From Maratus speciosus (lineage: Eukaryota > Arthropoda > Arachnida > Araneae > Salticidae): a stretch of 64,000 bases of DNA. How positions within the stretch are numbered: position 1 is the first letter of the stretch; the number at the start of each line of letters is the position of its first letter. This document shows, in pieces, positions 12,172 to 23,704 of the stretch. The notes below the pieces were generated by a model. The model was not told the DNA's origin, did no database searches, and was given only the letters and a program-made list of their open reading frames with translations. Where the stretch lies: contig OZ010793.1 of assembly GCA_963932465.1 (NCBI GenBank), forward strand, positions 257,879,525-257,943,524. The letters are read 5' to 3'. Made by a program: the position numbers and the translations under genes.

Positions 12172-12573
12172 CAGGGGTCTGTGCAGACTTTTCTCCCAGG
12201 GTCCTGTTTTTTGTGAAATTGTGAACAGCTTTTTACATTTGTGAAAAATCTTGTCATAATTTTGTGAATTTGAAATTATCGTCATATTCAGGTTCTTGTT
12301 TATACATTTTTAAGAAGATATATGTATGTAAAAAACATATTTTCTTTACATATGTAAAAGTGATAGGTCACATTTTCCTTTTAAATGATTAAATTTGTGA
12401 AGAGTTCAGTTTGGGGATTGATAATTTTTGTGAAAAGCCTATTTTTTATGACAAAAAATTTTGTGAAGGGTACTGTTTTGAAACGAAGAATTTTGTGAAA
12501 GGTCCAGTTTTGAAATGAAAAATTTTGTGAAGGGTCCTTTAAAGGACACAATTTCTTCCTAAACACATCCCTG
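12172..12573. mobile_element. Non-autonomous element of the 'ttttgtgaa' family
   Basis: It starts CAGGGGTCTGTGCAGAC and ends ACACATCCCTG, imperfect inverted ends. ATTTG abuts both ends (12167-12171 and 12574-12578). Inside, 'ttttgtgaaRggtcc' recurs at least four times. Relatives lie at 18066-18437 and 45918-46727. Confidence 0.6.
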
Positions 12574-12578
12574 ATTTG

Positions 12579-13186
12579 ATTTAATATATGCAGTATAGTG
12601 GCGTAAACATGGTTCAATTAAACAATGCAAATATTTTTTTTTTTTTTTTGTATAAATTTTGTTGGGCATTATTTCTCAATGCTATATGAATCTTAAATAT
12701 TTTTTGACAGAATTAATCACACCCTTCTGCATTGTATGAAATCAACATTACTGAAGTTTTAATTATTGTTTTATTTGAAATAAGACTTTCTTCCCCCGAT
12801 TAATGACGATGCGCGTCAAACTAAAGTATTGAATCACGCACAACATGACCTTCAAAAAATCTATAAGTTTTAATTAAAAAAAAAAAAAATGAAACTGATA
12901 TTTCAAGCAAATTAAAGAAAAAAAAATCTCATCCTTCTGTTCACTAAGTTATCATCAGAACAAAAATATGATACGCCAAAAGAAAAAAAATAATCATTCA
13001 ATGTATCGTTAAAGATTTTCTCAACATCTGTATTAGATATACTTTAATGATTACAGGATGTTTTTGAGAGATTTTTAACACAAGTTGTTTTTATCATCAG
13101 TTCTTTGATGTGATTGCGACACTGCTTGAAATCAATACTTTTAAATCGGAATGATGCTGCTGAAAAGAGAAAGTTGGTATAATTAC
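12579..13186. other. Intron sequence adjoining exon B donor
   Basis: AT-rich intron with A and T runs (12634-12649, 12876-12889). No feature was recognised. Confidence 0.5.
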
Positions 13187-13478
13187 CTGGATATCTCTCT
13201 GCCTGATCGGATTCCCGTCGTCATCTGTTGCTTTTACAGTTTCTACAACGACACCGGTTACATCTTTGTCTTGAGCTTTATCGTCTGGCACAGGCTGAAT
13301 GACTGTTTCCTCTCGGTGGTCTGCTTGTTGGACGATCACTTTGTCCACTTGACGATGCAGGTATAAAGGAGTGGTCAAGTCTTGGACCATTGGAATGGGA
13401 CTTGACACAGGAGGAGAAGGTGTAGGAGGGTCGTGATGATTGGGAGTAATAAGCTCTGTTTCGGGCTGCTGAACAACG
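13187..13478 (-). CDS. grh: Grainyhead-like transcription factor, exon B (partial gene)
   Basis: Minus-strand exon of 292 nt. The acceptor is TTTTCAG before CGTTGTTC and the donor is ATCCAG|GTAATT. The first base completes a Ser codon begun by AG at the end of exon A; the remaining 97 codons are open and end in phase 0. The peptide runs from VVQQPETELITPNHHD through a Pro-rich PPTPSPPVSSPIPMVQD, then charged segments ending IRQRDIQ. No domain is recognised; it looks like a disordered activation or linker region. Its start lies only 123 bp from the RTE remnant beginning at 13602. Assignment rests on phase and order with exon D. Confidence 0.78.
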
Positions 13479-13601
13479 CTGAAAATAAACGAAATAGTAT
13501 ATTACTGACAGTATCCATCAAGATTTGGCGGTAAAAAACTTGAAAGTTTTATTAGAAGTATGTTTGAATTTTTAATTAGTTGCTTTTAAATTAAGAAAGG
13601 T

Positions 13602-16058
13602 GGAAGAATCACATCGTAGAATATGATAGTGCATCAGATAGAGTTGCAAGGTTAGTAATACAGGTGCCCAGAAGATACAAGCTGGAAATTACCCAAGTTT
13701 ATGCACCGACAGTAAGTTATACTGATGAAGAAGTTGGGGATTTCTATGAAGAAGTTAGCTTCAATGCATCAAAAGGGAAAATGCTACATAAAATTAATAA
13801 CGGGAGACTGGAATGCTAGAATTGGGGAAAGAGAGAAAGGTGAGTTATCAGTAGGAAATCATGGATATGGGGTGCGAAATGAAAGAGGAAACAGATTGAT
13901 TGAGTTTGCAGAATGTGAACAGATGTATAACATGAATTCATTTTTCAAGAAAAAGCCACAAAGAAAATGGACATGGCGTTGTGCAAATGGCTCAACAAGT
14001 GAAATCGACTACATCTTAACAAACAAAAAGCATCTTATTCAGGATTGCAGCGTTCTCAATAACTTCAATACAGGAAGTGATCACAGGTTTGGTTAGATGC
14101 AAACTGCTGTTAAATACTAAAGTGGAAACAATGAAGCTTTTGCAACACTCAAAGAAATCAATCCATATAATAAATCTCCAGAAACATAAAGAAGAATTCC
14201 ATTTGGAACTTAAAAACCGTTTCCAAGTACTTCAATCAACTTTAGAAGAAGTGCAAGATGTTACAGTAGTGAACAAAAAACTAACCAATACTCCTCAAGA
14301 TATTGCAAAGAAGATAGCCGGCGATGCACAAGTAAAGCAGACAAAGAAAATAACAGAAGAAACAAGAAGATTGATGAAGAAAAGCAGAGAATTTAAAATG
14401 AAGAAAAACGATCCTAAATCAAGAGTTGAATATGCTGAATTATATAAAATGGTAAGAAAATGTGTTACAGAAGATATCAGAAAATTTAACTCTGATCTTG
14501 TCAAGAAAATTATAGAAAACAAAACTTTAAAATCAGCTAGGCGCAAACTTTGTGTTGGAAGAAAAGGTATTTTTGTACCAAAGAGGGCAGATGGAACAAT
14601 CACCAAAATCAATAAAGAAATAGTACACATTGTCGAAAAATTCTATAACGATTTATATAAATGTGAAGATCAAAGGGAAATCAACCTATATGATTCACGA
14701 GAAAACTTAACAGAAACTGAAGCCATAATCCCAGTGATGACAGACGAAGTTTTACAAGCCATTAAATTTATAAAAAAAGGTAAATGCCCCGGAGAAGATG
14801 GAATTACAATCGACCTTATCAAAGAAGCAGGAGAAGAATTTGCAAAAATGCTATCCTTACTGTTTTCCAAATGTCTCAAGAAGTCAGATGTACCAAAAGA
14901 TTGGAATAGTGCTGTGATGGTGCTACTTTACAAGAAAGGAGAGGAAAACATTAAAAACTACCGTCCGATCAGCTTACTATCAGTGATTTATAAAATTTTC
15001 ACCAAAGTTTTAACGACAAGATTTGAATCAGCTCTGGACTCAGCTCAACCCAGAGAACAAGCAGGATTCCGAAGTGGATTCAGCACAATGGATCATATCC
15101 AAACGGTAAGGGAGCTCATTGAAATACATAAGGAATATAATTTACCTCTTTGCCTTGCCTTTATTGATTATGAAAAAGCATTTGATTCGGTCTACACATC
15201 AGCAGTAGTAGAATCTCTGGAGGACATTGGTACAGACAAACCTTACTTCAATATTATAAAGAAGATTTACAAGAAAGCAACAACAACCATTCGCTTGGAC
15301 AAAGGAAAAGCAAAGATCAAGCTTGGAAGAGGGGTAAGACAAGGAGACACCATTTCGCCTAAGCTTTTTACGGCTGTCTTAGAAAATATTTTCAGGAAGC
15401 TGGATTGGGAAAACAAAGGGATTAGAATAAATGGGGAACATTTAAGTCATCTCCGATTCGCTGACGACATTTTAATTTTCGGTAACAGTCCTGAAGAATT
15501 GGAAAATATGCTAAAAGATTTGGCAGAAGCTAGCATTAATGTGGGATTAAAAATAAACTTGGAAAAGACTAAGGGATGTTCATTTCATTTGTATCAAAAA
15601 AGAAAATTGTCTACAACAGCACTGAAATGCAAAGAAAAGAAGTGCAGTTATGTGTACCTTGGGCAGGAAATATCATCAGATAATAGTATCATGAATGAAA
15701 TCAATAGAAGAATAAGAAATGGATGGAGTGCTTTTGGGATGAACAATATTATTCTGAAGAGTAGCATGCCCCTTTGTTTGAAAAGAAAGGTATTTAACCA
15801 ATGTATTTTACCTGTGCTAACTTAATGGACTGGGCACATTGCAAGAAGACAAGAGAATAGATGGAGCACAAACACCCTACAGTGGTATCCCAGAGATGTA
15901 AAACGGCCAAGAAGACGACCTCAAGTAAGGTGGAGTGATGAAATCAGAAAAATAGCCGGTGTAAATTGGATGACTAAAGCACTAGACAGAAAACATTGGA
16001 AAAATCTGGGGGAGACCTATATCCAGCAGTGGATTGAAAACGGTTGATGATGATGAAG
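13602..16058 (+). pseudogene. RTE-like non-LTR retrotransposon, 5'-truncated and broken
   Basis: Plus strand, antisense to the host gene. The endonuclease region begins in one frame (IVEYDSASDRVARLVIQVP; QVYAPT), shifts to the frame of 13725-14096 (TGDWNARIG, SDHR), and shifts again by one base near 14088 into the reverse transcriptase frame 14089-15825. RT landmarks are GEDGITIDLIKEAG, YRPISLLSVIYKIF, QAGFRSGFSTMDH, AFIDYEKAFDSV, GVRQGDTISP and the catalytic FADD near 15453-15468. At 15826 a stop joins directly to WTGHIARR, which normally lies some 60 residues further on, so an internal deletion is inferred. The C-terminus RPQVRWSDEIRK...YIQQW is intact. The 3' end is a (TGA)n run, typical of RTE elements. 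Not functional. Confidence 0.85.
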
Positions 16059-16294
16059 ACTTGATTAAACTTAAAAGTTTCTGTAGAATATGAGTCTTTA
16101 ACCTTTCATGTTCAAAGGACATAAGAATATTTTTTTTAAATCCTGCGGTGTACCCATAAGTCAGTTAAATAGCGGCAAGAAATATATATTCGCCTATGTT
16201 ACAAGACCACGAACGAATTGTATACATGAAAAGTTGAAGTGCAGAATTATCGTTATTTTCTTAATTCATAATGTATATATATAGATATATATAG
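16059..16294. other. Intronic sequence between repeats
   Basis: No gene was recognised. It ends in a short TATAGA-rich microsatellite. Confidence 0.35.
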
Positions 16295-16700
16295 ATATAC
16301 AGGGTGTTGCTGAAATCGACCGACAAATTCAGAGGGGTGATAGTAAGCAGCAAGAAGATGAAAAATTGACATAGAACAGAGGATCGCAAACCACTTAGTC
16401 ACAAATACAGGGTGTTTCAAATACTAATTTCTAGTCCTATGGCACGAAAGAAGCAAATTGAATTCGTCGGAATTTGTGTTAATTTGCAAAATAATTATGT
16501 GTACTGAGTGGCTGTAACCATGTTCGCCACTTTTTATCTAAAGAAGGGATTTGCTCTAATAAGGCGTTTCGAATGTCTTTTTCGATGTGTAAAATTGTTG
16601 TTTCTAATATTTGAAAGAGCACAACGGGCCATCTGTGGCCAGTGGGTTGAAAACTCATACTTTAGAAGATACCATTTATTAGGTCACTAACAAAATCTGG
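16295..16700. repeat. DNA-transposon fragment(s) with CAGGGTGTT ends
   Basis: 'tacagggtgttgctgaaatc' at 16297 and 'tacagggtgtttcaaatac' at 16406 resemble transposon termini. 'cacgaaagaagcaaattgaa' onward to 'tttgtgttaatttg' recurs at 18550-18605. No complete structure was resolved. Confidence 0.4.
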
Positions 16701-16773
16701 CACAAGACGCAATGGCTACTAAAGACGCCCTGGAACTACTATCAATATTCCTTACTAAATAGTCATTTGTCTT

Positions 16774-16979
16774 AACCCCTCATTTTTTTGACACAATAAA
16801 CTAAAAATAGGGGCAAAACACCATTTTTTCCGTACTAAAATATCTGAATTGTGTAATCGAAAAATGTCCGCCGGTTATTAAATCAAAAACTAATAAGTGG
16901 TATACAAAAGCTTTTAGTAATGAAGAAAGCAAACTCTTCTTGCCCGAGCGGCGTTCGGGCAAAATTGTTAAGGGGTTAA
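16774..16979. mobile_element. Possible TTAA-flanked short element
   Basis: It begins TTAACCCCTC and ends AAGGGGTTAA, about 200 bp, with a strong GC hairpin 'gcccgagcggcgttcgggc' at 16942-16960. The inverted similarity of the ends is short, so this is tentative. Confidence 0.35.
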
Positions 16980-18065
16980 TCATAAAAATATCACAAGCAC
17001 AAAAAAAGGAGCCTATGTTGTTAAACAGAGTCCAAAGCCTATTAATAGACCAGCAAAACAGAGAAAGTTTTATTTTTTATTTATTTTTATTTTTTTATTA
17101 ATACTACAGCCGAAAGTCGGGAGGTGGTTCTCTTCCTGTTCTACAACTTTTGGAAACTTCACCCGGCAGAGCATGACGAAAGGGTGGATTTGTTGACAAC
17201 AGGCTTTCACCGGCTGAGGCAAGGACTTTAATGCTCATTAGCTCAAAAAGTACGTAATTTTATTTTCATTCGTGTAGTTTGTTTGCTTAGGTAAAACTAA
17301 GCTAAAATTTAATTACTATAAAAAATATACATATTAAACCACAACGTATTTCTTTTTATTTAGATTACGGGCGTCCGCAGAACTAAATCCAGAGAGAAGC
17401 AAAATTTTGGAACATATGTGTATGTAGATGCGCCCACTATGCCGCATTTTTTATTTTATTTTATTAGAAGATATAAACATGACATAGTTAAATTAAGATT
17501 TTTTTTTGGTCAGGCATGCCCCCCCCCCCCCCCCCAACCCCGTGCAAGAAAATTTTTAAACAAATACAAAAATAAATTCAGAAAAAAAGCTTCCTTATTT
17601 TTTATAGCAGTGCAGAAAAAGTGAAAGGAGAAATTGTTTTCACTTATTACAAAACTCAAATGTGAAGTTCTATTGGTTTTTTTTCTCGAAATGGCAAGTT
17701 GAAATATAGTTTTCTCCTTTATTCGTCAAAAGGGGTTCTGTCCTGATGAAAAATCCAACTCATTTTTCTTTTAATGTTTAATTATTTTAAATCACTCAGG
17801 AAGAATACATTTCACTATTTTTTTTTTTTTTTCAAATTGAGAGAAAAAGATAATTTTATTAAGTAAATTTCAAAATCTAGGAAAGGGCACGCCTGCTCTT
17901 TCAAACAAAGAAATGAGCAAAAAGTATACAGTTGAGCTCGTTACAGAAAATACGAGATGGGAAACGGAAGACGCAGATTTTTTTTTATTCAGTCCGAGTT
18001 CAAAATTCATTGGAAACATTTTTCTAGTAGCTAGATTAAAGTCAATCACAAAAATCAGGATCGAT
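16980..18065. other. Intronic sequence with 17-base C run
   Basis: Includes a C tract at 17519-17535 and T-rich tracts. Plus-strand open frames here are short and low-complexity. No gene. Confidence 0.35.
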
Positions 18066-18437
18066 GCAGGTTTTTATTCTTGGGGCCCATTTTGTGAAAA
18101 GTAGAAGTTATTTTTGTGAATTTCATTATATTTTTGTGAAAAATAACATTTTGTAACGGAAGTTGAAATCCAATTACTCAAATTCGAACCAAGAATTTGC
18201 GAACAAAAACATTCTTTAAATCCCCTTGCTAAAGTTTTTTTTTTTTTTCATGACCTGGTTTCATTTACAAATTTCCCATTTTAAAAGAATGTTACGTAAG
18301 GGGCCTATTTTACTGAAAGGAATTTTGCGATGGGCCTATTTTATTAAATTATTTTTGTGAAGGGGCCTATTTTATTAAATAGATTTTTGTGAAAGGGACC
18401 TATTTAGGTCCCAAATTTTGTCTGGATCTACTCCTGA
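18066..18437. mobile_element. Relative of the 'ttttgtgaa' element family
   Basis: Multiple units of 'ttttgtgaaRggRcctattt' lie between 18090 and 18415. The right end 'gtctggatctactcctg' is inverted relative to the start of the copy at 12172. The left end is degraded. Confidence 0.5.
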
Positions 18438-18844
18438 AAATGCTTCTCATTTGTACGTCTGAGTACAGAGATCTTGCAAATAAATCAGTTCAGTGCCTAT
18501 CCTTGTAATAATGAACACTGGCAACCAATTGAGTGTCCAGCTTTACCGCACGAAAAAAGCAAATTCACTTCGCCGGCATTTGTGTTAATTTGGAAGATAA
18601 CTGTGAGTAAACATTTTTTTTTCTAAATTAATAAATGTGTAAAAAAAAAAAATAAAGAGAATTACAACTCAATTATTGGTCACAAAACAAGAATGTGGGT
18701 GTATGGGGGGTGGGAGGGCTGCTACTTAAAGATTAAAAAACAGGTATTCAGATATAAATGTAATGAATACATCCTTTCGCACTTATTTTTACCGACACCC
18801 CGTTGTGCCTACGTACTTAGGTACTACGTACAATTAGGTAGTGT
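18438..18844. other. Intronic sequence, weak repeat traces
   Basis: Contains the 18550-18605 sequence shared with 16440-16500. Otherwise nothing was recognised. Confidence 0.3.
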
Positions 18845-19204
18845 TATATGAAACATTTAAAATCAAAATTTATAATTTATTTTGCTAAAAAGGTACTAAA
18901 AAATACATGAAAAAGGTTTTAATATAAGAAATCGTCCAAGATGTTAAAATTGGACACCCAAGCGCTTTCAAGTGTTTCAAACAGTCATCATCAGGGGAAA
19001 TTTCTGAGGTATGATTGTTCGTAACTGATGATAATTTCCACTGATGATGACTATTTGAGACAGTTGAAAGTGCTTTGGTGTCGAGTTTTAACTTCTTCGA
19101 CGATTTTTTACGTTTAAAAAAAAAAAAAAAAAAAACCTTTTCATGTATTTAGCACCTTTTTAGTAATATAAATCATAAATTTTGATTTTATATATTTCAT
19201 AAAA
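18845..19204. repeat. Palindromic element, about 360 bp
   Basis: The left arm (18845-19005) and right arm (19025-19204) are imperfect reverse complements: 'gacacccaagcgctttcaa' pairs with 'ttgaaagtgctttggtgtc', and 'aaaatcaaaatttat' with 'ataaattttgatttt'. The loop is about 20 bp. A 21-base A run lies in the right arm. Confidence 0.7.
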
Positions 19205-19260
19205 ATATCAAGGTGAACATGATTTCCAGAAATTATAGTTAAGCTATATATATATATATA

Positions 19261-19788
19261 TAGCACATTATGTATTAAATGCATTTGTCAGACCCAGAAT
19301 CCTGCACAATAAATAAACTAAGAATAACCATAAAACATCCGAGAAATTTAACCAGATATAACCTGAATAAGAAAAAAAAAAACCAAGAAAAAACAACAAA
19401 AGGCTGTAGCCCCTTCAGCGGTGGGCATTTTAAAAAGCACAGCAATGTTTCAGATTAATTACAATTTACAACAAACTATTATTCAGTAGTGGCGGTGGGT
19501 TTCGGCCAGAGTGTCGCAAAGCATAAATCAAATGCATAAAAACAATTGAAAGCATATCGCGAACGCTCATCCCCACCGGACCCGACGCCACAGTAAACAG
19601 TACATCTCGAAGATACAACTTCGAGTGCTTTTTAAAATGCCCACCGCTGAAGAGGCCACAGCCGTTTATTGTTTTTTCTTGTTTAGGTTATATCTGGTTA
19701 AATTTCTTGGATGTTTTATGGTTATTCTTAGTTTATTTTTGGTGCAGGATTCTGGGTCTGACAAATGCATTTAATACATAATGTGCTA
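19261..19788. repeat. Palindromic element, about 530 bp
   Basis: 'tagcacattatgtattaaat' opens the left arm and its exact reverse complement closes the right. Arms (19261-19440 and 19625-19788) carry 'cccagaatcctgca', 'ttaaccagatataacct' and 'cagcggtgggcatttt' with their mirrors. The unpaired centre is about 185 bp. Confidence 0.75.
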
Positions 19789-19860
19789 TATATAATCTGT
19801 GTGGTTATTTGCAGCTGTATCGCTTATCGCATGGATTTTATTATTATTTTTATTATATAT

Positions 19861-21000
19861 ATATCAATGCAAAAACCCTTGACGGGTTAAAAGTTTCTGA
19901 CGCAGCACTTTATCTTATGCTCTAAGAATTTTAAATATGGAACTTAAAAATACTGATATCAAATTTTGAGTGACGTTATGCTATTTCTTAAAAAATATAT
20001 TTGTATTTATTTCATCATTTTATTTTTGTTTTATTTATAATCGCATGTGCAAAAGTTATGTTCAACATGAAAAGCTGCATAAAATTTTATTCGCTGTTGC
20101 TTTATCATTTACATCTCTCATAAATTCAAAATATGAGTTTTAAAAGATATGATATAAAATTTAAGTGACGCCTTGATGTGACTTTAAAAGGTTTGTTTTA
20201 AAATTCAATTTAAATTATTTTTGACTTAATTAAAATAATTTTTTACATCTACACAATACTTTTAATTTTCCAATTCACTGTTAAATATATCACTTTCATT
20301 GAATCTATACTATGCATTGAAATGTATTTATTTCAATAAATTGATTTATCTTTTGTGTCACGCTATTCAAAATTGTGAGTAAGATTTATGTAAATGGTTT
20401 ATTTGCGTCAAACTATCCTTTTTCATACATTTCATGTAGTTTGGACACAATGACGCAAATAAACCATTTACATAAATCTTACTCACAATTTTGAATAGCG
20501 TGACACAAAAGATAAATCAATTTATTGAAATAAATACATTTCAATGCATAGTATAGATTCAATGAAAGTGATATATTTAACAGTGAATTGGAAAATTAAA
20601 AGTATTGTGTAGATGTAAAAAATTATTTTAATTAAGTCAAAAATAATTTAAATTGAATTTTAAAAGAAACCTTTTAAAGTCACATCAAGGCGTCACTTAA
20701 ATTTTATATCATATCTTTTAAAACTCATATTTTGAATTTATGAGAGATGTAAATGATAAAGCAACAGCGAATAAAATTTTATGCAGCTTTTCATGTTGAA
20801 CATAACTTTTGCACATGCGATTATAAATAAAACAAAAATAAAATGATGAAATAAATACAAATATATTTTTTAAGAAATAGCATAACGTCACTCAAAATTT
20901 GATATCAGTATTTTTAAGTTCCATATTTAAAATTCTTAGAGCATAAGATAAAGTGCTGCGTCAGAAACTTTTAACCCGTCAAGGGTTTTTGCATTGATAT
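19861..21000. repeat. Near-perfect 550-bp-arm palindrome (foldback element, copy 1)
   Basis: Arms 19861-20410 and 20451-21000 were compared in 60-base blocks and differ at one position only (20195 against 20666). The spacer is 40 bp. The ends read ATATCAATGCAAAAACCC, mirrored. A non-palindromic tail beginning 'cattactttttt' and ending in an A run (21001-21046) is also shared with the second copy at 32374-33430. There is no open frame of note. Family not identified. Confidence 0.9.
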
Positions 21001-21119
21001 CATTACTTTTTTGAGGTTAGTGATAAAATGATTAAAAAAAAAGATACTTATGGAATTTAATGCAGATTTAATTTTTACTATTTTATTACAATTTTCCTTA
21101 TAGCAGTTTGTATATAAAA

Positions 21120-21190
21120 ACAACTGGGTAAGTATAATCGCAGATCGCACAGAGGGTTTCATTTGATATTCCTTTAAAAACACTTTATCC
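21120..21190. repeat. Dispersed repeat shared with 5432-5505
   Basis: Same orientation as the other copy; 'gcagatcgcacagagggttt' followed by 'acactttatcc'. Confidence 0.5.
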
Positions 21191-21834
21191 TTAAATTAAT
21201 AAATCCAAAATGTTAATTTATAATTATTAAATCCTTACATAGATGGTGTTTCATAGATGGATAGTTACATAGATGGATAGACTTTTTATCAAACATTTCT
21301 CTATAATACTACGCAATTGCGTCAAAAGATGGCGACACCAGAAGTCTGATATGCTTATTATGTAAACTGTAATCAAACTTCATTGATATTTATAAATAAA
21401 ACATTTCAACTAAATTATTTATTATAAAAGAATTATTACATCACAATAGCTTTTATGCAAGGAAAATAATAATTATAATAATAATAATATTATGGATGTC
21501 AGTGATTATATATTGATTGACCGTCATAATAATAAAAAATGATATTATAAAAAGAAGAGCTGAAATGAATTGTTTTTTTACGTTTCTGATCGTGTGATTT
21601 ATATTCAAATAATAATTATTAATGTATATTTTTTGTAAAGTGATTGAAATTAAATATATTTATAAAATTTATGGTAATATTTTTATTGTTGAAAAATTGC
21701 CAAGAAATAATAATCATCAAATTGGCGTCATTATAATTGTAATTTTATTTAACTTAATAGCAATTAAAAAAATTACAAAGGAACTGAGAATAATGGTCAA
21801 CTAGCAGACTTAAAAACACATTCACATGTGAAAA
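21191..21834. other. Very AT-rich intronic sequence
   Basis: Includes an AAT-type microsatellite near 21470-21495. No gene was recognised. Confidence 0.35.
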
Positions 21835-22599
21835 CACGTATCAGATAGTATCGAACTGCCTATCTTATGGTCAGTAAACGATGGCCCTCAGCCACTCAGC
21901 CAGTGGGAAGACAAAATTTTTCTCCCCAAAAGTAGTTAAAAAGAAAGCATGTGTATGAATACAGTGCCATCCATTTTTGGTGAAATTTCCATAGAATGGC
22001 GAAGAAATGTAGTCCGATTTTTCATGCGCATTATAAAACGAACAAGAGTCTTGATGGAAACAAGTAAATTGTTATTTGGTTCATCTGAAACATATTTATT
22101 TGATTTTTAAAAAATCGCCCGTGTCATTTTCGAGAGAAAAAAAAATCGAATTATTTAACGAACGAGAGTTTTCCCAGAAAAAAGAAAAGTGTTATTCACC
22201 TCGCCTTAATCACATTTATATTATGTATCAATTTAAAAATAATCGTTAGAACCGTTTTCGAGATTTTCAAATTAGGAACTTCCTCGATATGATACCAACG
22301 TTTTCACTTTAAAAATGGCTATTTAGATCTCAAAATATACTGCACGTAGAAATGTAAAAATTTCAGTATACGATTAGACTGCAGATATAAGACTGTTCTA
22401 GAAAATTCAGAACAATAAGACATATATCTGCTGAGTTATTAAAAGGCGGCTTTTCGCGTTTTCTTTGATGTCGAGTTAGCTGTATATATGAGTTCCGCCA
22501 TCTACGAATTCTATGATACGATACGATACGATTTTAACGATACGATACGATACGATTTTAGGCTTAGGGCTGCGTCACTCGGAATACTACCGTCTTCCA

Positions 22600-22610
<11 letters not shown>
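21835..22610. repeat. Long dispersed repeat with tRNA-like end, copy 1
   Basis: A minus-strand tRNA-like segment at 21838-21908 (box A-like TGGCTGAGTGGCTGA, box B-like GCAGTTCGATACT) adjoins a body of about 640 bp that recurs at 37140-37742 in the same orientation. Shared landmarks are 'ggtgaaatttccata', 'gtagtccgatttttcatgc', 'tatactgcacgtagaaatgt', a GATAC microsatellite (22516-22553 here) and the end 'cgtcttccatgat'. The tRNA points away from the body, unlike ordinary tRNA-headed SINEs. Confidence 0.6.

Positions 22611-22637
<27 letters not shown>
22599..22637. repeat. (TA)n microsatellite
   Basis: An uninterrupted TA run directly at the right end of the preceding repeat body. Confidence 0.9.
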
Positions 22638-22639
<2 letters not shown>

Positions 22640-22641
<2 letters not shown>

Positions 22642-23664
22642 CATGCAAGTCTTTAGCCTTGCAGTCTGTCTCCATTGGATGTTTTCTTTTTGTTCATGGT
22701 TTTGTTAGTAAGAATTTTCCATGGTTATTTTGTTTATTTTCCTCTGTAGTTCAGGAGTTTTGGGATTAGATGTATAGTATGTGTTTTTGATATTTTATAC
22801 ATATATATATATTGATAGGAAATGTTATTTTGAAAATTTTACTGATTTTTGTTTCAAAATTAACTGTATTTCGCGAACGAAAGTGTTTATCAACTATGTT
22901 TTATTGTGTCTCACCCCTGACAAAAATCCTGCGCACGCTCATTCTGTTTTTCTTGCTTGTCTTATTACTAAACCTAACTAAAAGCCATTTTTTGCAAACT
23001 TGGTCTGCATCATGTACATCTTGTGAAATGCTTGCTTATACGAAAGTTTTTCTTTAAATAAATAAATAAATAAATAAAATGAATTTTAATTAATAAATTT
23101 ATTATTGGATTAAATAAAAAAAAATTAATCACTGAGAAAAAAAAGAAGGAAGCATATAGTATTTAGTAGTCATAAATAAAATAGCTATTTGCGTGCAAGT
23201 TGTGTCTTTTTTCCATTCATGTTTAAAAATAAGCTTAGGAGGGTTCATACTGAAATTTTACCAAACTCCGAACTTTTCGGTACGGACATCTAATTTTTAC
23301 ATCATATTTGATTTTTCGGTAAATTTTATCATAACAAACGGGAAGTCATTTGGTGAAAGAGTTTCAGAATTATGCTTATTTATAGTTTTGAACTCCTAAT
23401 ATTAAATTCATTATTAATATAAACGAACTGCAATGCCTGTAGTTTTTTAAGCATGACTCAAAAACTACTTGACGGAATGAGGTGATATTTTAAATTTGCA
23501 TATTTGAAGCTTCTATAAATCAATTTGTTAAAAAATCCAGACTCTCATAGCAGTTTTTTTTTTTTTTTTTTTTTTTTTTTTCCTCAGCGGTTGCAAATGA
23601 ATATTAAGAGTTGCAAACTTTAAACTTTCATGAACTATACACCTAAACTGTTTTACCGAGTAAC
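22640..23664. other. Intronic sequence, no supported gene
   Basis: Several short open frames at 22781-23057 and 23193-23399 lack homology that I recognise. A long T run of about 32 bases lies around 23550-23581 and an AAAT microsatellite near 23056-23080. Confidence 0.35.
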
Positions 23665-23704
23665 ACACTGTTAAAAATTTCTGTAAAATCACATAAAAAA
23701 ATCG

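Noticed and set aside
13151..13366. Plus-strand open frame
   Set aside because: It is the antisense shadow of exon B.
14295..14879. Minus-strand open frames
   Set aside because: Antisense of the RTE reverse transcriptase coding region.
13538..16075. 'acttgaaagttt' and 'acttaaaagttt' as RTE target-site duplication
   Set aside because: Imperfect, AT-rich and not abutting the element ends.
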